Shown piece by piece: positions 54,001 through 61,107 of a stretch of 64,000 bases of DNA. This DNA comes from a virus. Made by a program: the position numbers and the translations under genes. The stretch's first letter is position 1; every line of letters starts with the position of its first letter. The notes beneath the pieces are model-generated. The model saw nothing but the letters and a program-made list of their open reading frames with translations, made no database searches and was not told where the DNA came from. The stretch is taken from IMG/VR virus record IMGVR_UViG_3300034283_001913, positions 18,604 through 82,603 of that record; one strand, given 5' to 3'.

Positions 54001-56041
54001 TCTAGAGGTTCTCCGTACTAAGAAGCTATCCGCTATAGCAGGCGATGTTGGTGAAGATAACTTCCCTATTCTTCAGCTTATGATAGAACGTTTTAAAAAC
54101 TTCTTCCGTAAAGCTAAAGATGAAAAAGGTGAGGGTTACGCTTGGGAAGACGATGCTATGCTTGTTCGTGCAGACATGTTTGATAATGAGGTAGCTAGTG
54201 TACCTATCACAGGTCTTTACGATTTGGATATCAACGACGTGTCTCCGGATGTAAACCAATCTCTGATGCGTTACATGTTCTCAGCAGAGCGTCAGAAGAA
54301 GCTTATTGAAATTAATCCTGTAGCTAGAGCTTTACAATCTACTCTTAACAACCCGGATAACTTTGCTAAAGAGATGAACAAGATCAACAAGTTCAACTTT
54401 ATGCATAGAGGGATCATGACTTACTTAAATAAGAAGGGTAAATATGTAAGGCAGTATGCGGTTAATAATTTTATAGAAAGAGAGTTTGAGGGTATTACAG
54501 ATGTGGGTTGGACAGCGGGTATGCCTTTCTTACAGAATGTTACAAAGATGATGCTTAGCAGAAGCTCTCTTGCTTTCTTCGCCCTTAATTTTCCTAGCGC
54601 TATAAAAAACGTTTTAGGTGCTAAATACCAAGGCATGATTATGTCTGCAGGAGGTATAGATATAGATCCTATTTCTATGGCTAAAGGAGAAGGCTGGGCA
54701 TTTAATACAATGTCTCAGGTTTCCTTTAATACTTATGCTCGCGGACCTAAGCCTTTGAATATGCAAATAGCAGATTCATTTGATGCTATTCGCGGTAGAG
54801 CAGAAACTAAGCTCCCTGAATCTTTATCTCGTACTTTCTTGCATGATGTAGCTAACTTCAGCTATCTGACCAATTTTAGAAAGTGGACAGAAGATGAAGC
54901 TGCACTGCAGCTCTTTGCCGGCATGATGTATAAAAAGAAGATTACACGTGATGGTAAAGAGATTAATTATATGGAAGCTTGGGAACAGGTGGACGGTCAA
55001 CTTAAACTTAAAGATGGTATAGATGTTCGTTATAGTAACATGCCTACTAACTATACACTAGAGGATGGCGATACACTAGAATCTCTTGCCAAGAAGTTTA
55101 ATATGACTAAAGAGGATCTCCAACAATCTATCAAAGGCCAGTCTTTTAAAACCGGAAAAGAAATTAAGATTGACAATCTGCTTTATAAGGCTTTCCGTAA
55201 TAGGTTCCATACAGTACAGATGAACCTTAACGGTGCCTATGATAAGTTTGATCAACCGGAAGCAGCGCGCTATCTGGCTTATAGAATGATTGCCTTTCTT
55301 AAGCGTTACTTTACCCCGATGTTTATTAATCGTTGGGCCTTTAGTGGAAACATGTTTGGGCCTAAGCGAGGTAGATACAATCCCGGTTTAGGCGATATGC
55401 AAGAGGGTTACTATGTTACAACTCTTAAGATGCTCTCTCGTACTTTTAAATACGGTACAGAGAACTGGGCTCACATGACTCCGGAAGAGCATGCTGCTTG
55501 GAAGAAAACCGTAGTAGAGATAATTGGTCTATTGGCTATTCTTAGTGTCCTAGTTCCAATGTTAGGATTTGATCCTACAGATCCAGATAGATATGAAAAG
55601 ATGCGTCAGCGTAGCGGTAACTTGCCTTTCTTTGGTCTTTCTCCTGAAGATCCCGAGCATCCTTGGAATGCTGGAGGATGGCTTACCAACCATGCTATTC
55701 TTATGGCCCTTCAGGTTAGAGCAGAAAACGAAGCGTTTGTACCATACCCTGGATTTGGTTTAGATAACTATTATGAGACTTTCACTGATGCAAGCTCTTT
55801 AAGTTTCGGCGCTACGTTGAAGACTTATAAAGAGATGATTGAGCTTGCTTATATGGAAGCTACCGGTAATCAGTATGCTAGATATCAGAAAGACTCCGGC
55901 CCATACGAGTGGCAAAAAGAAGGAGGCTCTAAGCTTTGGACAAGTTTCTGGAAGTCTGTCGGATTTACCGGTGGTACATTAGACCCTATAACAGCTACCA
56001 AAAACAATCCAACCTTGGCAAGTTCAAGTAGTTCACAATAA
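48077..56041 (+). CDS. Giant ejection/polymerase-associated protein with two zincin motifs and LysM (2,654 aa)
   Basis: Motifs in order: H134-EFG-H138; H887-EFS-H891; long helical regions (1000-2100) with coiled coils. A hydrophobic segment lies near 2162-2185 (LAFFALNFPSAIKNVLGA). A LysM-like domain spans about 2326-2370 (YTLEDGDTLESLAKKFNMT, ending TGKEIKI), and a clear membrane helix sits at about 2479-2498 (VVEIIGLLAILSVLVPMLGF). LysM binds peptidoglycan in other proteins. Together with the membrane helices this suggests a role in crossing the cell envelope. In crAss-like phages the genes flanking the polymerase encode large co-ejected proteins. It is the last gene of the plus block and is followed by a strong terminator. 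Confidence 0.72.
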   Translation: MQACPIGPEWDLLVKEVGPFQAYRDYLQTGGEIRTPSEVKSKLQSEGVLTSIYPAHQYQLERTQNSIPPADLNALKKLAETLTAKFPGYAYKIENLPNENFKGVLVPSTDPRAVGGKPTIIINGAKASKDTPLHEFGHVLLNMVKAENTRLYFGLLNKMFDSYTEEVRPGEKVTKYRVKAKYKEEFAIIEALYPIPEGLNDKQREAAEVYQIEELMVEMMGRFAAEFYDDNGEFKDDHVSRDKTLQSLSKALRKIWETIKNMLLGGVQNIDAINISPDASLDDLAIILANPNIAVKSGELSPAKPEIEKINNKILELTSLYNQMDSNDVKLVQLGENFFYLTTAQEEALKKVQEALLWYRNYVDAGIAPNMTTPKIETGLKYVYQKIKEKKTLLGRPLTFEEYEQILDEPRLRYVKIILQTFFNNHARFRLYNNFATSTEGSIRSAIASFVSDLNERMLGNRRGYDPNTYGVSPDAQLGNILKDPGHFLRPLFVAQMAPVGGQLFSYTTRKTPQYRTSNYDNLSDAIFDEVAKLEENKRNTKAYREATFTLKYIDPATGQETTEDIDVDGTLQPNGLIKTNFRSDKFSFGDAEWIVPATEDNVKARSIVSYNYNRYGVVEVSNGKALILPGDGITGTRYKDWYKAIKNKDYAKASEIANNHGVLRDIQDLKAVIDMPNRVLEVMGRVIDTVSSLFADADYAGIEFTPASGSSSIRDSGEERERIYNLMFARTFGRYSTVKVGDRGHSMIVPTWYRSSLNVNQPVFQLDRTPDSIQEFAESTDTSLATVAIEPMRASISVTPETTSNTKGISGLKALLRNLANKLYAKALANQFMVGQNAIKYEFIDAAEAAEITKNKTNPWNGEKAFFIGDTVYFVGDRVTMGDMFHEFSHPFVRSLYYQNREMFNKIYRDLLKTPEGLALYRQMKIDYPELSETDPLFAEEMIVRTLTAASGMEQRGEAKSDSFASVLKDLMFALRQMLRQFFGKSINASKLTPNTNIVDLVNMLKEGQVFEIADEALEDIDTVAYIRDTNQYVTDLLRISKPELIGLTVRAHDIALKQIDAVSRNRNYEEIASLLADEFKRGDLQEMKRNLSKFAKPLEDKLRQKRDEVEYNKAHATAMVNTFFRLQNMTDKIRGHMLELSKDKDNIDNMHKAVYYNYLLDYWSKYIAEVIKTMNEAGVPTSNPLYSLVTSIDGNIKGTQKYTKDIYERGSRDVIYSQLMPMAENIDKRYKGIIQRLKDRNASPKLIDSWMVEYTGLTQVENDERDTLQSLKDQGKSTFEQNKRLAALDKKSLDGAQITEQKIEKALKGELKDGNVFNAFFEGYMYSADPVVGGFALYVKNQMSDVMNKAMGKFNDYARDMAPLLKAAGYSGANVNALIERVARVEKIGRINEKGEWEERDVWTLKSAHKNWRIDLDRARYKVDEAHKEYSQHNTDETYKALIQAIADRKKLLRDYFHQEYQAKVYARDYMLEQGYRVVTINGKQVDVGLEAAYLKDRLFELMGEITNSNTSQLDELQTSDKMDDLWRQYHQLFSLVDANGKMKTGLDKEIAVLLKEYREASKDPDTGESYFEWKPRTGLFENSMAQFEQELAQRFAPGSPAYEREFSRWVRKNSRVAIKKEYFDEIRSIMADIESIMSKLPDSTKKKYAISETYSKIMDLVAGNRDDDGQPNGMNFTQKGIEFIKQQQELLNEMMKGFANLSGLNEDEASRYSYYWDQINNKVPLSAAEQSDFNNLRNKSDNTGLSKLQKEKLFASFAKLDGLRKKEATTYYCLIMNNQLSKLDTAQMMRIMNTNNITSESADLILQGNVINSLLGQSAEFDAWFYANHIQKEVYDQELGAKKPVWQRIYVWNVTRPVNEDFYEKTVVTRADGRSYTIKGLPAMKYYSRVVKPQYRTERIIGNTVDNQGNFLPRLDIPNSPYIDQDYLNMQSTDPKHYAILEKMKEHHLRNQEGLSYRSRLYLDIPRYRKNALEVLRTKKLSAIAGDVGEDNFPILQLMIERFKNFFRKAKDEKGEGYAWEDDAMLVRADMFDNEVASVPITGLYDLDINDVSPDVNQSLMRYMFSAERQKKLIEINPVARALQSTLNNPDNFAKEMNKINKFNFMHRGIMTYLNKKGKYVRQYAVNNFIEREFEGITDVGWTAGMPFLQNVTKMMLSRSSLAFFALNFPSAIKNVLGAKYQGMIMSAGGIDIDPISMAKGEGWAFNTMSQVSFNTYARGPKPLNMQIADSFDAIRGRAETKLPESLSRTFLHDVANFSYLTNFRKWTEDEAALQLFAGMMYKKKITRDGKEINYMEAWEQVDGQLKLKDGIDVRYSNMPTNYTLEDGDTLESLAKKFNMTKEDLQQSIKGQSFKTGKEIKIDNLLYKAFRNRFHTVQMNLNGAYDKFDQPEAARYLAYRMIAFLKRYFTPMFINRWAFSGNMFGPKRGRYNPGLGDMQEGYYVTTLKMLSRTFKYGTENWAHMTPEEHAAWKKTVVEIIGLLAILSVLVPMLGFDPTDPDRYEKMRQRSGNLPFFGLSPEDPEHPWNAGGWLTNHAILMALQVRAENEAFVPYPGFGLDNYYETFTDASSLSFGATLKTYKEMIELAYMEATGNQYARYQKDSGPYEWQKEGGSKLWTSFWKSVGFTGGTLDPITATKNNPTLASSSSSQ

Positions 56042-56070
56042 ACTCTGTGTCAGAACGACTAGGAAAAAAA

Positions 56071-56096
56071 AGGGGGAGCTAAGCTCCCCTTCTTTT
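56071..56096. terminator. Bidirectional terminator between convergent blocks
   Basis: GGGGAGC (56073-56079) pairs perfectly with GCTCCCC (56083-56089) around TAA. TTCTTTTATTT follows on the plus strand, and an A8 run (56064-56071) precedes it, giving a U-tail on the minus strand too. It ends both the virion block and the minus block. The minus gene's stop (56095-56097) lies in the T-tail. Confidence 0.9.
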
Positions 56097-56478
56097 ATTT
56101 CATAAGAATAAACTCGATATCTGGTGGTGTGTATCCGGGTCCCTTCATGATCTTTCCGTCTTCTCGTCTAACCGGTTTACCATCCATTCCCATCTTGCTC
56201 ATGTTAGATCTATGGATCTCTGCAAACACTTCTTCTATTTTGTGTTGAAGACCGTGTTTAAGAATAGTACCACACAAGATGTAGAGCTGATCTCCTAGAG
56301 CATCTGCTACCTCGGCAAGATCTCCGTTCCAACAAGCTTCTAGATATTCATCGTTTTCTTCTTTCATAAGCTTGTGCCTTAAGATAAAAGTATCTTCAGG
56401 AGCAAGCGTTGGAGAATGTTCGTTTTCTATCTCAAAAGCATTGTGAAATTGTTCTACTGATTCAAGCTGTTGTTGCAT
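56095..56478 (-). CDS. MazG / HisE-like all-alpha NTP pyrophosphohydrolase (127 aa)
   Basis: The metal-binding pattern EExxE (KEENDEYLEA) followed by ExxD (LAEVADALGD) is diagnostic of the all-alpha NTP pyrophosphatase superfamily. The C-terminal segment (FAEIHRSNMSKMGMDGKPVRR ... GPGYTPPDIE) is typical of the phage branch that resembles phosphoribosyl-ATP pyrophosphatase. Expected role: hydrolysis of a nucleoside triphosphate to monophosphate and pyrophosphate, keeping abnormal or specific nucleotides low during replication. Substrate is not predictable from sequence. Its start overlaps the end of the upstream gene by 17 bases, so it is the last gene of that operon. Confidence 0.85.
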   Translation of the reverse strand: MQQQLESVEQFHNAFEIENEHSPTLAPEDTFILRHKLMKEENDEYLEACWNGDLAEVADALGDQLYILCGTILKHGLQHKIEEVFAEIHRSNMSKMGMDGKPVRREDGKIMKGPGYTPPDIEFILMK

Positions 56479-57139
56479 CTTTCTTAAATATAAAGTCTGT
56501 GTCTTCTTCAGATAAGTGGTCTAAGATACCGTTTTCTTTAATATTGCTGCCAAAAAATCCCCAGCAAGAATCTTCTATATCCTCGTGGATATGACCGTGG
56601 TCACACATATTTTTCTTTACAACGGAAAAACCATAGACATCTCCAGTAAGATACTGGTCATAGACTTCTACTTCACCCTCTAATACCTGTGATACTTTTT
56701 CTAAAGTCTCTGGTGAAACGTCTTTGTATTCTTCAAGGATTTTCGATGTAGGACAAAAGATATAACCAACCTGGCCGGAATCCCATCTGCAGCTAAAAGA
56801 TGATGTGCTGATTGTTATGCCACTGTGATCATACAGATATAAAGGTAGACAAACCCAGTCTTCACGAGAATTAAGCCACTCTTGTAGTTTATCTGGATCA
56901 GTGTAGATCTCCTCATAGAGATCCATGTCTTCTATGATACGAGTAATGCCCATATCGTCAGCCATTTCCTGAAGCATTTGCAGGTGACTATCTGCTTGAA
57001 CATCTCCTAAATCGTAGCACCGATGAACACATATCATTGTACCCAGATTATCCCAACTTCTAGGAGACTCTGGAGATTCGTCATAAAAAATCTTAAGTTC
57101 TCTGTTATTTGGGAGAGGATACTTTTCAATTGTTTCCAT
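56462..57139 (-). CDS. Conserved phage protein of unknown function with WDNLGTM motif (225 aa)
   Basis: The start PRSWDNLGTMICVHRCYDLGD is a pattern I have met in many phage and plasmid proteins without an assigned function. The protein is acidic. It has a middle stretch with the strands WVCLPLYLYDHSGITIS and SGQVGYIFCPTSKI, and a C-terminal Cys/His group (CDHGHIHEDIEDSCWGFFG) that could bind metal. It starts after an A/T-rich gap that also holds the terminator of the operon upstream. It overlaps the next gene (MazG-like) by 17 bases, so the two are expressed together. Confidence 0.75.
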   Translation of the reverse strand: METIEKYPLPNNRELKIFYDESPESPRSWDNLGTMICVHRCYDLGDVQADSHLQMLQEMADDMGITRIIEDMDLYEEIYTDPDKLQEWLNSREDWVCLPLYLYDHSGITISTSSFSCRWDSGQVGYIFCPTSKILEEYKDVSPETLEKVSQVLEGEVEVYDQYLTGDVYGFSVVKKNMCDHGHIHEDIEDSCWGFFGSNIKENGILDHLSEEDTDFIFKKDATTA

Positions 57140-57162
57140 TGTTTTTGTGGGTTATTATAGAT

Positions 57163-57211
57163 AAAAAAACAAGCCACAAGTGGAAGAGCCACCCTCTAAG
57201 GGTGTTCTTCC
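57163..57211 (-). terminator. Terminator of the polymerase-side minus operon
   Basis: On the minus strand a long hairpin (GGAAGA with TCTTCC outside, CACCCT with AGGGTG inside, 57182-57211) is followed by a second short hairpin (CCAC/GTGG, 57174-57183) and then U7 (from 57169 down to 57163). It separates the 276-aa gene from the 225-aa gene, whose promoter probably lies right after it. Confidence 0.75.
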
Positions 57212-57244
57212 TCTCATAGTTTTTATATTTCTCTTTTAAATCTT

Positions 57245-58075
57245 TCACATTTGAATCTGATTATTTGCCTCCTCTTCTGCGATCACATCGTCAATTGTCA
57301 TCTGATATCCACCAGTTACTTCAGGTTGTTTTACCTTAGGTAAAGGCTGTACAGAGGACTCGATATTAAAATGATCACATAAGAAAAAGTGAATAAGCCT
57401 TTGTTGATCCAACCAAGTCTTAGGATGAGACTTTTGTAGAGAATAGATTACGTTGCAATAAAGTGCCCACAAACTATCTTTATCACAGTTATAATCATAA
57501 CTCGGCTTTTTCATCTGGTCTTTAATAATCATAGTCTGCTCGGTATTGAGCAGCCCATGTTCAAAGTATATTACTCCAAGCCCTGCTGCTCTTTCTCTTT
57601 CAGTAAGAAGAACATTCTTCATGTTCTCTTTGTCTTTGAGCAACTGACTATAATACACATTTGCTGATTCAATCTGATGAGTGATTGTTTGTAACGTTTC
57701 TTGATCAGCGGTACCTGTGTGTTTTCTACCCCAGGTTCCCATGTTACCAGAAACTACAATGCTACCTGATTTAGTAAGGTAGCCACCGATAGCACATTTA
57801 AAGCGCATCGATTTATCATACGAATTAGCCCAAGCAAACATCATTCGCATCTCTTGATCATCACCGGCATTTAGGTGTAATACTCCAGATGCTATTTGAC
57901 CATTACTGGACATCTTATAAAGCTCTCGCTCTATTTCTAGATTTGCTTTAGCTAGCTCCGCCTCTACGCTACTCATTACAAAATCATGTGATATGACTGT
58001 GTAACTAGAAGTCGCCATAGGAAGCGGTGCTTGCTTAAGCATTTCTTTTGTTGTAACACCAGCTTTTTTTGGCAT
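57245..58075 (-). CDS. Conserved phage protein of unknown function (276 aa)
   Basis: The central region (MMFAWANSYDKSMRFKCAIG, SGSIVVSGNMGTWGRKHTG) has an alternating strand pattern with conserved Trp, Arg and Asn residues, somewhat like DUF932-type phage/plasmid proteins. I could not confirm a family. A helical part follows (TLQTITHQIESANVYYSQLLK) and then a Cys-containing segment (YNCDKDSLWALYC). Its ATG overlaps the stop of the DNA polymerase gene by one base (58075), so it is translated with it. A role in replication is inference from that linkage. The stop is TGA. Confidence 0.75.
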   Translation of the reverse strand: MPKKAGVTTKEMLKQAPLPMATSSYTVISHDFVMSSVEAELAKANLEIERELYKMSSNGQIASGVLHLNAGDDQEMRMMFAWANSYDKSMRFKCAIGGYLTKSGSIVVSGNMGTWGRKHTGTADQETLQTITHQIESANVYYSQLLKDKENMKNVLLTERERAAGLGVIYFEHGLLNTEQTMIIKDQMKKPSYDYNCDKDSLWALYCNVIYSLQKSHPKTWLDQQRLIHFFLCDHFNIESSVQPLPKVKQPEVTGGYQMTIDDVIAEEEANNQIQM

Positions 58076-59988
58076 TATTCAAAAAGATTAAGTTGTTGTG
58101 ATTTTTTAGGAACTACGCTTGCTATCTCTCGATAGATATACTCTAGATAATAATCGTCATTCACATCATACTCTTCCCACTTCTTCTTGACGTTTTTATT
58201 AAATACAGTCTGCATCCATGGACCAGCCTCTAATTGTATTTGTCTACCGTCAGACTTGTGTACCTTAATGATCTTACATCCTCCGTTGGATACATAATAT
58301 CGGATAGTGTTTTGCAAATCTTCATAAGTAACCTCACCGTTCTTCACACATGTTTGCTTAAACCCCCAGTCACCCTTGATCTTTACGCCGGCGCAATAAT
58401 CAAAGATGTTTCTGTTTTCTAAAAGATATCTTTCCGGAGGGACGTTGTTTACGAAATAGTTAAAGACTGCTTTGCGTATAATGAGCTGGCTCTTGTTTTT
58501 ATGCAAGGCTAGTCCCTCAAACTCAAATCTGCCTTTACACTTCGTCTTCCCATTCTTGTACACGGCAATATAATTATTCACATCCGCCAATATGAGTTTC
58601 TTATACTGATCATGTTCAAGTTGAAGCTTAGTTATCCTCTCCCATTCTGCACAAATCTCCATGTACTTTTCCTCAGCTCCTGCAGGTATCATCATCTCCA
58701 AACCATCTGTATTCTGCATTAGCGGGATTGATCCAGGTATACCTTCTGACAGCATCTCATACAACATCGTCAATAGCATTTGCCCATTAATAGTGATCTG
58801 CATCCCGAACTGCGGATCATATAAAAACGAGTTAGGCTCTATTGACAAACCATATGTTGCATTGAGTATAATCTTATAAACATAGTTCTTGGGATCTTTT
58901 TTAGGTATCTTTTTTCTTTCCTCAAAGAACCATTCATACAATCTACAGAACTCTTCCTTAGGTAAGTGTGCCGGCGACCAACCATTTCTGATAGCCAGAT
59001 TAGGATAGAAACTTGTCACATCTGAAGTCATGATTATCATATCTTCAGTAGACTCATATACCCCACTATTAGCGGCACCATGCAAACCACCTAAGCCATA
59101 TTCTGTTTTAACACCTTTATGCATTGCTACATATTTGAAAGCTCCTTTTATACTTGAAGGATTAATCGTAAGATTACGATAAGCTTCTTGTAGCTTTTTA
59201 AACTCTGGTGTTTTAAAGTCGATGTAAGGCAAGAGGATATCCTTTACTACAATCCTATCCCTACGCGTCCTCATTTGCTTTAACTCATACTTCGGTATGC
59301 CAGTACTTTTACTCAAAAACAATAAGAATAGCTCTTTTGAAATCCGTGGTTCTGATGCACTATACAGGGTGATATTATATTCGCCTGTAAGAGTCGCCCG
59401 CAGATTTATCTGTTCAGAGCTGAGTCGCATAATCTCCTTAGTACTCCTCACGTCATTTATACAATAATCGATCACCGTGTTTATTTGTTTAACAGAGGTG
59501 ATCGCTGTACTATGATGTATAGGCATCTCCTGAATATTGTCCCAGTCTACACTATACTGAATCCACTTCAGAGAGGATCTTTTGGCCGGATTGTCCCAGT
59601 GATTTAGCTTGAATACATCTACCTGTTTTATCTTCAAATCTCTCTCGCTAAACTCTGGAAACTCTCCTCGGTCCTGCCTGGATATGATATCCTGAGCTCT
59701 CTGATACAGAGCTGCAGCTACATCGTGAGCGCTAGATTCTAATAAGATATCCTTTTCTCTTAGGATGTACTCAGTAATCTGCGCGTCAAAGGCTAGACCA
59801 TTAAAGGAAATGTGCCACTCCTTGTTCTTACTATTCTTCTCCAAAAAAGCTATAAGCTCTTTGAGATGATTTATTTTCTCATGTACTATGAAGATCCTTC
59901 TTTCTGTATTTTGATAGTGTTCAAACACCGCAATAAAGCAGTTGCTTAAGGTCTCATAGTCCATGACCCAATGACTAGTCATGCTCAT
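58075..59988 (-). CDS. Family B DNA polymerase (637 aa)
   Basis: The 3'-5' exonuclease motifs are D10-x-E12 (MDYETL, exo I), N63-x4-D68 (FNGLAFDAQ, exo II), and Y175-xxx-D179 (YCINDV, exo III). A GGLHG turn (300-304) precedes the polymerase part. Motif A is D323-VTSFYP329, motif B is K372-xxx-N376-xx-Y379-G, and motif C is N426-T-D428-G in place of the usual DTD. All catalytic aspartates needed for two-metal chemistry are otherwise present. At 637 residues it is short for the family and close to other crAss-like PolB enzymes. It replicates the phage genome. It is followed by the 276-aa gene with a one-base overlap. Confidence 0.95.
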   Translation of the reverse strand: MSMTSHWVMDYETLSNCFIAVFEHYQNTERRIFIVHEKINHLKELIAFLEKNSKNKEWHISFNGLAFDAQITEYILREKDILLESSAHDVAAALYQRAQDIISRQDRGEFPEFSERDLKIKQVDVFKLNHWDNPAKRSSLKWIQYSVDWDNIQEMPIHHSTAITSVKQINTVIDYCINDVRSTKEIMRLSSEQINLRATLTGEYNITLYSASEPRISKELFLLFLSKSTGIPKYELKQMRTRRDRIVVKDILLPYIDFKTPEFKKLQEAYRNLTINPSSIKGAFKYVAMHKGVKTEYGLGGLHGAANSGVYESTEDMIIMTSDVTSFYPNLAIRNGWSPAHLPKEEFCRLYEWFFEERKKIPKKDPKNYVYKIILNATYGLSIEPNSFLYDPQFGMQITINGQMLLTMLYEMLSEGIPGSIPLMQNTDGLEMMIPAGAEEKYMEICAEWERITKLQLEHDQYKKLILADVNNYIAVYKNGKTKCKGRFEFEGLALHKNKSQLIIRKAVFNYFVNNVPPERYLLENRNIFDYCAGVKIKGDWGFKQTCVKNGEVTYEDLQNTIRYYVSNGGCKIIKVHKSDGRQIQLEAGPWMQTVFNKNVKKKWEEYDVNDDYYLEYIYREIASVVPKKSQQLNLFE

Positions 59989-60027
59989 AGCGTAATTGTT
60001 CGGTTAAGCCGTTCCCCCTGAGATAGA

Positions 60028-60052
60028 AAAAGCACGGTCATCCCGTGCTTTT
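60028..60052. terminator. Terminator between the 138-aa gene and the polymerase gene
   Basis: AAAAGCACGG (60028-60037) pairs with CCGTGCTTTT (60043-60052) across a 5-base loop. A/T flanks provide a U-tail for minus-strand RNA and a shorter one for plus-strand RNA. The polymerase gene begins 40 bases further on the minus strand, so it needs its own promoter or read-through. Confidence 0.8.
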
Positions 60053-60071
60053 CCATGATTACTAAATTATA

Positions 60072-60488
60072 TTATCGGCCTACAATTTCAATAGCCGGCT
60101 TTTCTGGCGTCATGATTGGGCCAGTAGATGCCATATAAGACTTATAATCAAAGTCTTCAGCATTGTGAGCAAACATATTGATAATTGCTTCAATCTCTTT
60201 TGTCTCTGTAATATAGTGTTCTTGAAATGTCTCCAGTGACCGACGCTCTTCTGGGTATGGTTTACCGTTAGCGCGAGGTCTTTTCAATTTTTGTGGATCA
60301 CCTTGCTCATCAAGCTTTGCCAACATGTGGAAGCTCTCTTTAGTATTCTTACTTACCAGAACAAGTACTTTGTCTGACGGATCATAAATACCTTCTGAGT
60401 ATGGGCAATCTGTTGTAATAGGCATGAGACGGAACGTCTTACGCTCCATCCATGAAGATGTGATTAACATCATTGATTTCTGTGACAT
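60072..60488 (-). CDS. Unknown protein (138 aa), possible DNA-associated phage protein
   Basis: The product begins MSQKSMMLITSSWMERKTFRLMP and continues into strands such as DKVLVLVSKN. A basic segment (KLKRPRANGKPYPEERR) and an acidic helix (TETKEIEAIINMF) follow. I chose ATG 60488. The frame extends upstream to a GTG at 60521, but that would overlap the preceding gene by eight bases and add an atypical leader. The order with the unknown 194-aa gene and the nuclease suggests a replication or recombination accessory, but there is no motif to support it. Confidence 0.75.
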   Translation of the reverse strand: MSQKSMMLITSSWMERKTFRLMPITTDCPYSEGIYDPSDKVLVLVSKNTKESFHMLAKLDEQGDPQKLKRPRANGKPYPEERRSLETFQEHYITETKEIEAIINMFAHNAEDFDYKSYMASTGPIMTPEKPAIEIVGR

Positions 60489-60513
60489 GGTTGTAATAGT
60501 TGGTTTCGACAAA

Positions 60514-61098
60514 TTAAACACTTTTAGGATTGATATGCAAATCTTTTACTGTTGCGATTAGGAGCTCCTGCTCCATATCAGGTTTAGAGCATAGCTCTCC
60601 TACCTCTCTTAAAATACCAAGCATCTTCCCTTCATCTTCTCTCTGAGTTGTAAGCAACTCCGCATATAACTTGAAGTATCTTTCGGGATAAAGAAAGCTG
60701 TCTATGTAACCTAGATTAGCACTACCAAAGAAAGCCCGGATCTTTTTCTTAAGATCCGGACTAAGCTTTGAATATTTTCCTTTAAGGAAATTGTCCCAGT
60801 CGTGTCGATGTTTGCTAAAATCAAAAACATACACCCCCTTGTCGTCATCTGTCATTTTGAAATCATAGAATAATGGGTGACCCATCAGTCTCTGTTTCTC
60901 GAATAGCCTAAATTCTTCATCCTTACGAAGGTGATAAACACATATAAGTTTCTCAGATTGGAAACTATACTGTTCTTTCCACCCTATATAAGTCTGAATA
61001 GGCGTGACGCTTACACCACGTTTTATGTCCAGCATGGGATACAAAAATATCCTGCTCTTCTGGACATAATCCTTATACAAGGAATCTAGTTTAGACAT
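60514..61098 (-). CDS. Unknown protein (194 aa) in replication block
   Basis: I do not recognise a family. The N-terminal 90 residues are strand-rich with many aromatics (FLYPMLDIKRG, QTYIGWKEQY). A run of the form DKGVYVFDFSKHRHDWDNFLKGKY sits in the centre. The remainder is helical (KLSPDLKKKIRAFFGSA ... GKMLGILREVGELC). The many Phe, Tyr and Asp residues suggest a compact soluble fold, possibly a protein partner of the adjacent nuclease. It starts nine bases after the nuclease stop, and both are on one transcript. Confidence 0.75.
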   Translation of the reverse strand: MSKLDSLYKDYVQKSRIFLYPMLDIKRGVSVTPIQTYIGWKEQYSFQSEKLICVYHLRKDEEFRLFEKQRLMGHPLFYDFKMTDDDKGVYVFDFSKHRHDWDNFLKGKYSKLSPDLKKKIRAFFGSANLGYIDSFLYPERYFKLYAELLTTQREDEGKMLGILREVGELCSKPDMEQELLIATVKDLHINPKSV

Positions 61099-61107
61099 AA
61101 AGGATTG

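Noticed and set aside
60489-60521. Upstream GTG start for the 138-aa gene
   Set aside because: It overlaps the preceding gene by eight bases. The ATG at 60488 follows that gene's stop and gives a normal N terminus.
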